DNA of 64,000 nt from Kiritimatiellia bacterium (lineage in GTDB: Bacteria > Verrucomicrobiota > Kiritimatiellia > UBA8416 > JABMPJ01), in the NCBI GenBank assembly GCA_030745755.1, contig JASLOA010000013.1:16688-80687 (forward strand), read 5' to 3'. The position numbers and the translations under genes are program-made. Shown here piece after piece: positions 48,178 to 57,953 of the stretch; position 1 is the first letter of the stretch; every line of letters starts with the position of its first letter. The notes beneath the pieces were generated by a model. It was not told where the DNA came from. It did no database searches and saw only the letters and a program-made list of their open reading frames with translations.

Positions 48178-48250
48178 TGTCATCCCGAGCTTGTCGAGGG
48201 ATCTCTTACGGCGGGTACGGCGGAGATTCCTCGACTTCGCTCGGAATGAC
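48178..48250. repeat. short palindromic repeat TGTCATCCCGAGCTTGTCGAGGGATCTC
   Basis: inverted arms. Confidence 0.8.
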
Positions 48251-48289
48251 AACCGAGGGGTTTGTGCCGTGAAGAAGTAGCAGTTGGTG

Positions 48290-50005
48290 CTACTGCTGCG
48301 CGGGGGCCTTCATCTGCTGCTGCATCTTCTGCATCTGGATCGCCATCGCCGCCTGTCCGATCTTGGCCAGAAGCCCGCCGGGAATGCTCGTGCTCCACTG
48401 AACCAGTCCGCCGCCGGCATGGCCGGCCGACGTGATCGGAGGCGCGCCCTGAAGGGCTATCCCAATGCTGTCGAACGGCATGGGGTTGTTCGGCATCTTG
48501 GGCATCATCTTGGAGACAAACGCCATGTAGCGCCCAATATCGGTATCACCATAATAGAACCCGCCGGCAGGGAAGACCTTGCGTGCTGCCAGTGTCGATG
48601 ATCCGGTCGAGCCTGACTTGATCCGGTCGATGATGGATTCCACCTTTGTGTCTCCCATCGCATAGGCCATGATGCCGTCAAGGATGGCGACTTCGTACAT
48701 CATATCGGTGAAGTTCATCGCTTCCATCTGCTGGCGCTGCATAGCCGGCATCTGGTCGAGCGAGAAGGTCGTGCGGAACTGGTGGATGTCGACGCCCTTG
48801 TGCCGCCGCACCTTCTCCTTGAACGTGAAGCTGATCGGCATACCCATGCTATCGTAGAAATCCATGAACCCGGTAGCTTTCAGATCCGCCTCCATGTTCT
48901 TGAGCAGACCCAGGGCCGCCTTTTCGCTGCTGATCTCCATCACGTAGTCCAGGTTGAGACCGGGAGAGGTGCCGCCGAGAATGCTCTCCGAGACCGTACC
49001 CCCACAGATGCCCATGCATTTCTGCATGTAAGCGCTGATCTTCTCAACACTGTCTGCTTCCAATGCCATCTCGCTGGCAAGTTGCTCCGTTTCGTCCGAG
49101 ATGAATGCGGCCAGCGCATCGGTGTTCTCGACCAGGAAATCGATCATGAAGGCGGCCGATCCGGCAGCGCCAGACTGGACTTTGGGGTTCCACTTGTTCT
49201 GCTTGGGTGCATTGATCAGCGCGGCCACGCGGCTGCCTGCAACAGGCTTCATCACCTGGTTCGCCTGGAGAGCCCCATCAGTCGGTGCAATGACAATCTC
49301 CATAGCCTCCACCTGCTTCAGCAGCGAGAGCAGTACGCGTACTTCGCCTTCCAGAATTTTGACCGTCGATTGCGGTGCGGGCGCTGTCTGTCCCTGCATC
49401 TGGGCCTGCACCTTCATGCCTTTTTCCATGGAAGCCGTCATCTGCTTCAGCATGGCCTGGACCTGTTCCGCGTTCGCGGCGATGTAGGCGGCCGGCTGCG
49501 TGCCGATACGAATCGTGGGCGAACGTTTGGCCAAGAGGGCCCTACGCACGGATGCGGCGGCCCGAGTGCCCTTGGCCAGCGCGGGTAGGGTCTTGGCCAC
49601 CACCAGGACGCCCTGGCTGTACTGGCACTGCATGCCCATCGTGCCAAGCTTGTTGGTGTAGGCCGGAACCTGCGCGGCCGACAGCTCGATAACGGCGAAG
49701 GCCGTCTGTGGATCCAGGGCTACCACGGCCAGGCCCTTGCCCGCGGCAATGCCGCTCAGCATGGGGTCGCCGAGCTGCATACCCAGAAGACTCTTAATCG
49801 TTGTGGCATTCATCATGGGCGACACCTGGGCTGCAGTGGTGCCTAAGCCGTCAATCGCCCCATGGAAATCAGAAATCGTAATCGAGAGCAGTGCGTCATC
49901 CATGACCGAGGGCGGTGTGATGCGCATCTCTCCCCGGACCGTCGCTGTGCCAGTCACAACAATGGATGCCGCCGCCAGAATGGTGAGTCGTGTACGTGTC
50001 TTCAT
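48290..50005 (-). CDS. secreted hypothetical protein, Met/Gln-rich
   Basis: signal peptide MKTRTRLTILAAASIVVTGTATVRG; coding-like across its length. Confidence 0.6.
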   Translation of the reverse strand: MKTRTRLTILAAASIVVTGTATVRGEMRITPPSVMDDALLSITISDFHGAIDGLGTTAAQVSPMMNATTIKSLLGMQLGDPMLSGIAAGKGLAVVALDPQTAFAVIELSAAQVPAYTNKLGTMGMQCQYSQGVLVVAKTLPALAKGTRAAASVRRALLAKRSPTIRIGTQPAAYIAANAEQVQAMLKQMTASMEKGMKVQAQMQGQTAPAPQSTVKILEGEVRVLLSLLKQVEAMEIVIAPTDGALQANQVMKPVAGSRVAALINAPKQNKWNPKVQSGAAGSAAFMIDFLVENTDALAAFISDETEQLASEMALEADSVEKISAYMQKCMGICGGTVSESILGGTSPGLNLDYVMEISSEKAALGLLKNMEADLKATGFMDFYDSMGMPISFTFKEKVRRHKGVDIHQFRTTFSLDQMPAMQRQQMEAMNFTDMMYEVAILDGIMAYAMGDTKVESIIDRIKSGSTGSSTLAARKVFPAGGFYYGDTDIGRYMAFVSKMMPKMPNNPMPFDSIGIALQGAPPITSAGHAGGGLVQWSTSIPGGLLAKIGQAAMAIQMQKMQQQMKAPAQQ

Positions 50006-50114
50006 GGTCTGCCCTTTGTGTGTGTGGGGTTGCTCAGAAATGCTCACTATTGCACTCCCTCGATACCTATGCAAAGGTATTCCGCGGATCCAGAACTCAG
50101 CGAAAGGCGTTGCG

Positions 50115-50486
50115 GTGCGCAATATTCTATTGGTCGGTGCAGGCGGTTTCGCGGGCGCGGTCCTGCGCTATCTCATTGGCGGCTTTGTGCTGCATCACAC
50201 CACCAACTGGAAGTTCCCTTTCTCCACGTTTGTCGTCAATGTGGCCGGCTGCCTCGTGGCCGGGATACTGATGGCATTGGCGGTGAAACATGACGCCTTT
50301 TCACCGGAGCTGCGCCTCTTGCTTTTCACCGGGCTATTGGGCGGCTTCACGACCTTCTCCGCCTTTGGGGTTGAAACCGTGTACCTGCTTCAACGGCATG
50401 AAGTGCTGTGGGCCGGACTGAACGTGGTGGGCACCGTGTCCGTTGGCATCTGTGTCTTGTGGCTAGGTGTAACGTTGTTGCGATGA
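50115..50486 (+). CDS. crcB: fluoride ion channel CrcB/Fluc
   Basis: VGAGGFAGAVLRYLIGG, FPFSTFVVNVAGCLVAGIL, LLFTGLLGGFTTFSAF; GTG start. Confidence 0.93.
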   Translation: MRNILLVGAGGFAGAVLRYLIGGFVLHHTTNWKFPFSTFVVNVAGCLVAGILMALAVKHDAFSPELRLLLFTGLLGGFTTFSAFGVETVYLLQRHEVLWAGLNVVGTVSVGICVLWLGVTLLR

Positions 50487-50497
50487 AAGGATGCGTC

Positions 50498-51244
50498 ATG
50501 AGACTGCTATTGCTGAGTGCGTTGAGCATGGTTCTTGCCAACAGTGCCCATGCCGATCCACGCAACATAGTCGCCGGGGATGAGCGTGACCCTCGGCTGC
50601 CTCTGCCCGTGGGTGTCGGAGTGAATGTCTATACCCAGAACCAGGGCTACGACCTGAGCAGCCTCAGGGTTAATGTTCTGCCCGGTGATCTTGCGGCCCT
50701 GGAAGGTATTGGCATCGACAATGATGTGTCGGAGGTGAACATCAAGCTCGACTACTGGATGCTGCCCTTTCTCAACGTGTTCGGCATTCTGGGCAACGTT
50801 GACGGTGAGACCGATGTGGATACGGACCTCATACCCGGCCTGTCCGTTGAGTACGACGGTGTGGTCTATGGAGGCGGCGTGACTCTGGCGGGGGGCTGGG
50901 ACCGCTATTTCATGGCCCTGACCGCGGCGCTGACCGAGACGGATCTCGATACAAGCACATCCAGTGTCAAAGCATGGATCGTTTCACCCAAGCTGGGCAT
51001 GACCTGTCGCTACGGTGCGTTCTGGATCGGCGGCATGCTCCAGCAGACCGATGAGCGGCACGAAGGCAGCATCGTGGTCCCGGTCTTCGGCAGCGTGGAC
51101 TACAAGGTTGAGTTTGAGCAGAAAGAAGCCTGGAACACGTCAGTGGGAGTCGCAACCGGTATCGGCAGGAACTGGCTCTTCGACCTGGAACTCGGATTCG
51201 GCGACCGAACGCATGCCTCCCTCTCAGCCACCTACCGCTTCTGA
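50498..51244 (+). CDS. outer-membrane beta-barrel-like protein
   Basis: signal peptide LLLLSALSMVLANSAHA; alternating strands; terminal aromatic (SATYRF). Confidence 0.65.
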   Translation: MRLLLLSALSMVLANSAHADPRNIVAGDERDPRLPLPVGVGVNVYTQNQGYDLSSLRVNVLPGDLAALEGIGIDNDVSEVNIKLDYWMLPFLNVFGILGNVDGETDVDTDLIPGLSVEYDGVVYGGGVTLAGGWDRYFMALTAALTETDLDTSTSSVKAWIVSPKLGMTCRYGAFWIGGMLQQTDERHEGSIVVPVFGSVDYKVEFEQKEAWNTSVGVATGIGRNWLFDLELGFGDRTHASLSATYRF

Positions 51245-51254
51245 CCGCCCGGTT

Positions 51255-51317
51255 GCCGCACACGGTGTGGCCCTACACAGAGCTCAGAATGCAGTGCAGG
51301 GCCACACCGCGTGCGGC
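51255..51317. repeat. 20-bp inverted repeat with one mismatch
   Basis: GCCGCACACGGTGTGGCCCT / AGGGCCACACCGCGTGCGGC immediately after the barrel-protein stop. Confidence 0.8.
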
Positions 51318-51357
51318 TCTTGTTGCGCTCCACTTGCGCCCCTGACTCGCACGGTCC

Positions 51358-51425
51358 CCACCGACCTCGGTCGGTGGAGGAGGCGATGCTGGCTGTGCAC
51401 GGTCCCCACCGACCTTGGTCGGTGG
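51358..51425. repeat. two CCACCGACC-(T)-GGTCGGTGG hairpins in tandem
   Basis: hairpins 51358-51377 and 51406-51425, each preceded by ACGGTCC. Confidence 0.8.
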
Positions 51426-51446
51426 AACCAAAGATCCCTCCCGTAC

Positions 51447-51863
51447 CTACTTTAGGGCACCGCGTAATGCCACAATCGTCGCCTCAAGCACCTCCACGCG
51501 CTTTTCCAGTGCCTCCACCTTGGTCGCCACCTCTGAGGGAGCCGCGGCGGGTGCCGCAGGAGCAGCAGGAGCCGGTGGAGTCGCCGGCGCTGTCGGCGTT
51601 GTGACAGCAGGTGCAGCAGCAGGAGCCGGTGCTGCTGGCGCCGGGGGCGGAGGTGCTGAAGCCGCAGCGGGTGCTGGGGTTGGAGTAGCCGCCGGCGTAG
51701 CCGGAGCCGCAGCTGCCGCCGCAGCCTGGGCCTTCATCTCACTGGTGACAGCAAACTTCTTGCGACACTTGCCGCACGGGATCTCTTTGATGAATTTCAA
51801 CGAGCCAGGCTTCACCTTCAGCTTGGCCCCACAATGCACACAGCTCAGTACAACCATTCCCAT
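51447..51863 (-). CDS. zinc-ribbon protein with Ala/Pro-rich linker and C-terminal coiled coil
   Basis: CVHCGAKLKVKPG...CGKCRKKF; A/P tract; VATKVEALEKRVEVLEATIVALRGAL. Confidence 0.65.
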   Translation of the reverse strand: MGMVVLSCVHCGAKLKVKPGSLKFIKEIPCGKCRKKFAVTSEMKAQAAAAAAAPATPAATPTPAPAAASAPPPPAPAAPAPAAAPAVTTPTAPATPPAPAAPAAPAAAPSEVATKVEALEKRVEVLEATIVALRGALK

Positions 51864-51929
51864 AGTAGCTCCCTCCGTATTCGATCTCTCGAATCTCACA
51901 TTATGGTGCTGAATTCACCGTGTCAAAAC

Positions 51930-52835
51930 CTAAAAGAAGAACCGTCCCGTCAGCGCGATGAGCCCCTCCTTTGAGTCGCGCACATGTTCATCGACCGGCT
52001 GCCACGAAAGCGCGAAAGCCGTTCCGAGCTCGGTGCCCGACGGCTGATACTCGATGCCGACAGTCTCGCGCCAGTAGAGGTCGCTGTTGCGGTCCAGCAA
52101 GACATGCAAACGGTTAAGCACAAAGAGATCGCCGGCCGATCCGTCCCAGAGCCGGCAGCGAAGGTCGTATACGAAATCCCACCACCAGTTATTACCTTCG
52201 TTCAGGGCCTCTTCATCAACCGCTCCAAAGAACTCCTGCAGGTAGTAACCCGCTTCCGCGTAGTGAATCCAATTCGGGGCACTACGATTGCTGCCCCGCT
52301 CGTCCTGCTTCCAGGTGGCACGACGGTAAGTGGTGGAGCCCACGCCCGCGAAGAGGCGATTATCATAGACATCGCGAAGCATCTGTCTGCCGTTACGGAC
52401 GTACCAGGGATCCTCCGTATCCTTCAGGATCAGGTGATCACACCCGTGATCGAGTCCCACGCGAACCAGAAGCGTCTGGCCGCTGTATTCGACAAAGGGG
52501 ATCAGCGCGTAGCGTACTTCCTGGACCGAGAACGGCAACCCGGAGGTCGTCGCCTCGCCCATGCCGGTGGCGCAGGTGATCCTCCACACCAGGTGCGTCC
52601 TGGGAGTGAAGCGGAGCAAGAACAGATCGGCCTCCAGCGCCCCCTCGCTAATATACCGGTCCTCATCGAACGCATCCTGCTGATTGGCATGGAACTCCAA
52701 GTATCCTCCGCCATGCACCCGCGAAAGGAACCGACCCTCTCCCCCAACACAAACAGTGGTCATCAAGCACAGCCCAAGCATCAGCCACACAGTCATCGTC
52801 TTCATGCCCGCATCATGTCCCATTCCCCCCAACAT
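51930..52835 (-). CDS. outer-membrane protein-like hypothetical
   Basis: signal peptide, beta-rich, C-terminal ALTGRFFF; start uncertain. Confidence 0.6.
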   Translation of the reverse strand: MLGGMGHDAGMKTMTVWLMLGLCLMTTVCVGGEGRFLSRVHGGGYLEFHANQQDAFDEDRYISEGALEADLFLLRFTPRTHLVWRITCATGMGEATTSGLPFSVQEVRYALIPFVEYSGQTLLVRVGLDHGCDHLILKDTEDPWYVRNGRQMLRDVYDNRLFAGVGSTTYRRATWKQDERGSNRSAPNWIHYAEAGYYLQEFFGAVDEEALNEGNNWWWDFVYDLRCRLWDGSAGDLFVLNRLHVLLDRNSDLYWRETVGIEYQPSGTELGTAFALSWQPVDEHVRDSKEGLIALTGRFFF

Positions 52836-52926
52836 GGCAACATTTCCACCGGCCTCTTTGGTTGACTGGTCAGGTAGGGCGAGCCGTCCCGGCGAGCCGC
52901 GGCCCCACTCCGTATCCTACGAAAGC

Positions 52927-53096
52927 AACCCAAGCGGAGAGAAGGGGAGGCCTTTCGCAGGCCTATTATCGCGCAGCGATACTCCAGCCAAGAAATGCCT
53001 CTCCTTTATCTAACCCAAGCGGAGAGAAGGGGAGGCCTTTCGCAGGCCTATTATCGCGCAGCGATACTCCAGCCAAGAAAGGCCTCCCCTTCTCGG
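52927..53096. repeat. 85-bp tandem duplication of a nested inverted repeat
   Basis: units 52927-53011 and 53012-53096; second unit has 17-bp perfect arms GAGAAGGGGAGGCCTTT / AAAGGCCTCCCCTTCTC and inner TATCGC-GCA-GCGATA. Confidence 0.9.
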
Positions 53097-53146
53097 AGCG
53101 TTAGCGCCCTTGTATCTTGCATCCTGCATCCTGTAACCTCCCCCTC

Positions 53147-54001
53147 ATGAAAACGAACAAGCGCGTCGGCGCACATGTCTCAACCAGCGGAGGCGTATTC
53201 AATGCCCCTCTCAATGCCCGGGCGATCGGCGCCACCGCCTTCGCTATGTTTACCAAGAACCAGCGCCAGTGGAAGGCCCCGGCCTACACCGATGAGACGA
53301 TCGCTCTTTTCAAGACCAACATGAAGGAGTGTGGCTACACGGCCGATGTTGTGTTGCCACACGACGGCTATCTGATCAACCTGGGCAATCCCGATCCCGA
53401 GAAGCGCCGGCGTTCGCTGGATGCCTTTATCGACGAGTTGACCCGCTGCCAACAGCTCGGGCTGTCGCTGCTGAACATGCATCCCGGCAGTCACCTGCGT
53501 GAGATCTCCGAGGATGACTGCCTCTCCCTGATCGCCGAATGCATCAACAGAGCACTGGAGATGACAGAAGGTGTGACCGTTGTCGTGGAGAACACGGCAG
53601 GGCAGGGGTCCAACGTGGGCTATCGCTTCGAGCATCTCGCCACCATCATCGATCGTGTCGACGACACCTCGCGCATGGGCGTCTGTCTCGATACCTGTCA
53701 TTCCTACTCGGCCGGCTACGATCTGAGTACACGCGACGCCTGCGAGAAAACATTCAAGGCCTTCGACGACATCGTGGGCATGACCTACCTGTGCGGCATG
53801 CATATCAACGACAGCAAAGTGCCCTTTGAGAGCCGCAAAGACCGTCACCACAGTATCGGTCATGGCACGATCCCCATGCTGGCCTTCGAGTACATCATGA
53901 ACGATCCACGCTTCGACAACATCCCCCTCATCCTCGAAACCATCGACGACACCATCTGGCCCGAAGAAATCAAGCTCCTCCACGGCCTGGAATTAAGCTG
54001 A
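53147..54001 (+). CDS. nfo: deoxyribonuclease IV (endonuclease IV)
   Basis: [69 protein letters not shown]. Confidence 0.96.
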   Translation: MKTNKRVGAHVSTSGGVFNAPLNARAIGATAFAMFTKNQRQWKAPAYTDETIALFKTNMKECGYTADVVLPHDGYLINLGNPDPEKRRRSLDAFIDELTRCQQLGLSLLNMHPGSHLREISEDDCLSLIAECINRALEMTEGVTVVVENTAGQGSNVGYRFEHLATIIDRVDDTSRMGVCLDTCHSYSAGYDLSTRDACEKTFKAFDDIVGMTYLCGMHINDSKVPFESRKDRHHSIGHGTIPMLAFEYIMNDPRFDNIPLILETIDDTIWPEEIKLLHGLELS

Positions 54002-54096
54002 ACGACCTCAATGAAGAAAAGTTGAGCCTGTGACAGAACCGTGACATGCAGCTGTCATGGTCATCGTGAAACACCGATAAGAAAGGTTGGTTCACG

Positions 54097-55578
54097 ATGA
54101 ACGTGCTCATGCTGTACCCCCGCTTTCCTGATACCTTCTGGAGCTATAAACACGCGCTCAGCTTCGTGGGCAAGCGCGCCACATTCCCTCCCCTGGGCCT
54201 GTTGACCGTCGCCGGTATGCTGCCGCCCGACTGGGAGGTGCGCCTGGTTGATCTGAATGTGCGCCGCCTGCGTGAGCGCGACCTGGCGTGGGCCGATATG
54301 GCGTTCGTCAGCGCAATGATCGTGCAACGCGATGCGGCCTGCCGACTCGTGGCCCGCTGCAAGCAGGCTGGACTGACCGTCGTGGGCGGCGGTCCACTCT
54401 TCACGATGGAGCACGACGAGATCGCCGGTGTCGATCACGCCATCCTGAATGAAGCCGAACTGACGCTGCCACGCTTCCTGGCCGATCTTCAAAACGACAT
54501 TCCCGCCGCTCCGGTCTACGCTGCCGAGGAGTTTGCCGAGATGGCGGAATCGCCAACACCGCGCTGGGATCTGGCCGATCGCAAGCACTATCACTCCATG
54601 GCGCTGCAGTACTCGCGCGGCTGTCCCTTCAACTGCGACTTCTGCAACATTACCTCGCTGCTGGGACATCGCGTGCGCACCAAAAGCACCGCCCAGATCG
54701 TGCGCGAGCTCGATAGCATGGCTGCCTGTGGCTGGCGCGGGAACGTCTTCTTCGTTGACGACAACTTCATCGGCAACAAACGCCATCTCAAGCAGGATCT
54801 GCTGCCGCGCCTCGCCGCATGGCGCCGCGACAAGCCCGGCATCACGTTCCAGACCGAGGCGTCGATCAATCTCGCCGATGACGCCGAACTGATGGAGCTG
54901 ATGGTGGCGGCCGGATTCGATACCGTCTTTGTCGGCATTGAAACACCCGACGAAGCGGCCCTCTCCGAATGCAACAAGAAGCAGAACGAGCGGCGCGATC
55001 TCGTGGCCGACGTCAAGCGGATGCAGCGTGCCGGTCTGCAGGTGCAGGGCGGATTCATTGTGGGCTTCGACAGCGATGGCCCCTGCGTGTTCCGGCGCCA
55101 GATCGAGTTCATTCAGAACAGCGGTATCGCGACTGCCATGGTGGGACTGCTTCAGGCCCCCAAGGGCACGCGCCTCTATCAGCGCATGCAGCGTGAGGGG
55201 CGACTGAACGGGTCGGCTTCCGGCGATAATGTCGAAGGCACCACCAATATTGTGCCGCGGATGGATCTTGAGCGGCTGAAACAGGGCTACCGTGAGATCC
55301 TGTCCACCATCTACGCCCCGAGCCACTACTACAAGCGGGTACGTATCCTGCTGCGCGAGTTTCGCCATCCGCAGGTGCGCCGTCGCATCACGCGTACCGA
55401 CATTGCCGCACTCCTGCGATCAGTCTACCGGCTCGGACTCTTTGGCAAGGAGCGCTTCGAGTACTGGAAGCTGATCGTCTGGACCGCCCTCCGGCGCCCC
55501 GCCCTCATTCCACTCGCCGTCACCCTCGCCATCTCCGGCTATCACTTCCGCAAAGTATGTGAGCTGCATATTCGCTGA
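54097..55578 (+). CDS. B12-binding-domain radical SAM protein
   Basis: YSRGCPFNCDFCNI CxxxCxxC motif, N-terminal B12-binding-like domain, DUF4070-like C-term. Confidence 0.9.
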   Translation: MNVLMLYPRFPDTFWSYKHALSFVGKRATFPPLGLLTVAGMLPPDWEVRLVDLNVRRLRERDLAWADMAFVSAMIVQRDAACRLVARCKQAGLTVVGGGPLFTMEHDEIAGVDHAILNEAELTLPRFLADLQNDIPAAPVYAAEEFAEMAESPTPRWDLADRKHYHSMALQYSRGCPFNCDFCNITSLLGHRVRTKSTAQIVRELDSMAACGWRGNVFFVDDNFIGNKRHLKQDLLPRLAAWRRDKPGITFQTEASINLADDAELMELMVAAGFDTVFVGIETPDEAALSECNKKQNERRDLVADVKRMQRAGLQVQGGFIVGFDSDGPCVFRRQIEFIQNSGIATAMVGLLQAPKGTRLYQRMQREGRLNGSASGDNVEGTTNIVPRMDLERLKQGYREILSTIYAPSHYYKRVRILLREFRHPQVRRRITRTDIAALLRSVYRLGLFGKERFEYWKLIVWTALRRPALIPLAVTLAISGYHFRKVCELHIR

Positions 55579-55610
55579 CAACGGCTCCGATCTGAGTTAG
55601 CCTTCAGACA

Positions 55611-56555
55611 GTGGAGGTAGCCGTGGGCATGAGGCGTCTGAATCTTAATCTGAACCTGACGGCGATCATTGTTCTGACTGCCGTCGGCGTGCTGCTGCCG
55701 GTGATGCTGGCCACTGCCGTAGGCATTGTCGCCCTTGTCATAGCCGATGATGTCGGTGGAATCGTAACCGGCGTCCTGGTGATATCCTTTGCGGTCACGG
55801 CGGCGGGCTGTGCCCTGCTCGCCGTGGTCCTCACCAGTCGCAAGGCGCGTCTGGCCCGGCGGCAGGCCGACTTCGTGGCCAACATCTCGCACGAGCTGCG
55901 TACCCCGCTCAGCGCCATCCGGCTCTACGCCCAGACCCTGCAGTCGGGCAGTGTAGCCGACGATCCCGAGCAGATCGCCCGCTGCCTGGCCACCATCCTG
56001 CGTGAGACCGAATGGCTGGATGTCATGATCGACCAGGTCCTTGCCTGGCGCGCCTCCTCGCGCGATATGCTGACGTTGGATATGCAGACCCGGTCGGTAA
56101 CCGATGCCGTATCACAGGCTGTGGAGCGGTTCAGGGCCATGAGTGCGCCCGACGAGTTGACTCTTGTAACCGCCATGGAATCGAGCCTGCCGGTGGAGCA
56201 CGACAACCGTGCGCTGAATGCCGTGGTCCTGAACCTGCTCACGAATGCCGCCAAGTATACCGGCGCCGATAAGCAGATCAAAGTGAGTGTGCGCGACGAA
56301 GACGCGGCGGTTGTCATTGAAGTCGAGGACAACGGTATGGGGCTGACCGCCGCCGAAGCCCGGCATATCTTTCAGCCCTTCTACCGCGCCCAGCGCCACG
56401 ACGGCAGTGATGTTGGTGGGGTGGGGCTGGGATTGGCCATCGCACGCCATCTGGTCCAGAGGCACGGCGGCACCTTGACTGTGTCCAGTGAGAAGGGCAG
56501 GGGATCCGCCTTCACCGTGTTCCTGCCCGCAGCAGCAGCAGGAGGCCGCTCGTGA
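55611..56555 (+). CDS. sensor histidine kinase with two TM segments
   Basis: FVANISHELRTPLSAIRLYAQTL H box; N box LLTNAAKYT; G boxes DNGMGLTAAE, GVGLGLAIARHLV. Confidence 0.93.
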   Translation: MEVAVGMRRLNLNLNLTAIIVLTAVGVLLPVMLATAVGIVALVIADDVGGIVTGVLVISFAVTAAGCALLAVVLTSRKARLARRQADFVANISHELRTPLSAIRLYAQTLQSGSVADDPEQIARCLATILRETEWLDVMIDQVLAWRASSRDMLTLDMQTRSVTDAVSQAVERFRAMSAPDELTLVTAMESSLPVEHDNRALNAVVLNLLTNAAKYTGADKQIKVSVRDEDAAVVIEVEDNGMGLTAAEARHIFQPFYRAQRHDGSDVGGVGLGLAIARHLVQRHGGTLTVSSEKGRGSAFTVFLPAAAAGGRS

Positions 56556-57262
56556 AGGATGTCTCCTCCCCGGCTGTCGGCTCCGATGGAATCCTTGTGA
56601 TCGAGGACGATCGTGCCCTGCGTGAAGGGGTTGCCATGAACCTGCGCGCACAGGGCTATGAGGTCATCACGGCTGTTGATGGTGATGAAGGGATGGACCT
56701 GGCCTTCAGCAGTCGACCCGATCTCATCATTCTCGACATCATGCTGCCTGGCTGGAGTGGACTCGACATCCTGTCCGAGCTGCGCAAACGCGGCTCAGCG
56801 ACCCCGGTCCTGATTCTTTCCGCCCGCAGCAAGACGCCCGACAAAGTGGAAGGTCTTAAACGAGGTGCCGACGACTATCTGGCCAAGCCGTTTGATCTGG
56901 CCGAGCTGCTGGCGCGCGTCGAAGCCATGCTGCGCCGGCGTCACACCGAGGAAGCGCGCCTGCCGCCGTTGACGATCGGCGACGTCGCCATTGACCGCGC
57001 CGCGCGCCGTGTCCGGATCGGAACCAGGGCCGTGCAGCTCTCTGCCCGTGAGTTTGATCTGCTCTGTCTGTTGGCCGCCACGCCCGGACAGGTCTTCACG
57101 CGCGAGACCATTCTTGAGCGCGTATGGGGCTGGGACTATGAAGGCACCGCCCGTACCGTCGACAACTTCGTTGCCCGCCTGCGCAAGAAACTCGGCACCC
57201 GCCGCCGTCCCTGGCCCCCCCTCCAAACCATCCCCCGCGTAGGCTACATGATCACCCCATAG
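56552..57262 (+). CDS. OmpR-family response regulator
   Basis: receiver (ILVIEDDRALREG, LIILDIMLPGWSG) plus winged helix (VDNFVARLRKKLG). Confidence 0.95.
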   Translation: MKDVSSPAVGSDGILVIEDDRALREGVAMNLRAQGYEVITAVDGDEGMDLAFSSRPDLIILDIMLPGWSGLDILSELRKRGSATPVLILSARSKTPDKVEGLKRGADDYLAKPFDLAELLARVEAMLRRRHTEEARLPPLTIGDVAIDRAARRVRIGTRAVQLSAREFDLLCLLAATPGQVFTRETILERVWGWDYEGTARTVDNFVARLRKKLGTRRRPWPPLQTIPRVGYMITP

Positions 57263-57356
57263 TATGCCCCCCTGGTTGCGCTCCGCGTGCGTTTACTGTT
57301 CAGTGAGCAGGATGGCCGGGAAGCGGCGTTTCCCCCGATGACCATTCAATCACTGC

Positions 57357-57953
57357 TTGATGATGACGCTTGCCCATGGCACCATCGCGGCGATGAATGC
57401 GCAAGCTTCACAGTTGATCCTGGCGACGCGCCTGGGCAAGACCGTGCACGTCTCCGTACTGCGATATAGGGTGGAAGCGTTGCTGCAACAATTTCCCTGT
57501 TCCGGCTGCAACTGCATTGAAGATTGGCTTGTGATTGTTGCCAATGCCCGTGGAGCGAAGGTTGTGACACCACCATCTGAGCCGCCTGTCGGCTATACGC
57601 CTCCTGGCAAGAGCATATTCACCAACGAAGCACTCGTCGTGGCAATCTGTCAACTGAACAACCTCGACCGGCCGCAGATGCTCCGTTTGGCGGCCCAGCT
57701 CATCTCGATGAGTGCTGTCGATATTCCGGCGCTTGTTCTGGAGGCACAACGTGAGCGTGTCGAGCCGGTACTGGCCGAGCTGAGCCGCCAGGCGCTTAAG
57801 GTCGACCCCGACCATCCCGCCTGGCGAGCCATCCATACTGCATTCTCGGATGAATCCATGTTGAGAGAGCCCCTGCTTCACTGGACCCGACTGGCCGAAC
57901 CGGTGATGAAGAACGGCATGTACAATGCGGAAAGCTGGAGGCTCGTGGCATGA
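57357..57953 (+). CDS. hypothetical protein paired with DUF6036-like gene
   Basis: coding-like ORF; ATGA overlap with the next gene. Confidence 0.55.
   Translation: MMMTLAHGTIAAMNAQASQLILATRLGKTVHVSVLRYRVEALLQQFPCSGCNCIEDWLVIVANARGAKVVTPPSEPPVGYTPPGKSIFTNEALVVAICQLNNLDRPQMLRLAAQLISMSAVDIPALVLEAQRERVEPVLAELSRQALKVDPDHPAWRAIHTAFSDESMLREPLLHWTRLAEPVMKNGMYNAESWRLVA

Noticed and set aside
50005-50115. Fluoride riboswitch upstream of crcB
   Set aside because: The short leader lacks recognisable crcB-motif blocks; no support by eye. An Infernal scan (RF01734) would be decisive.
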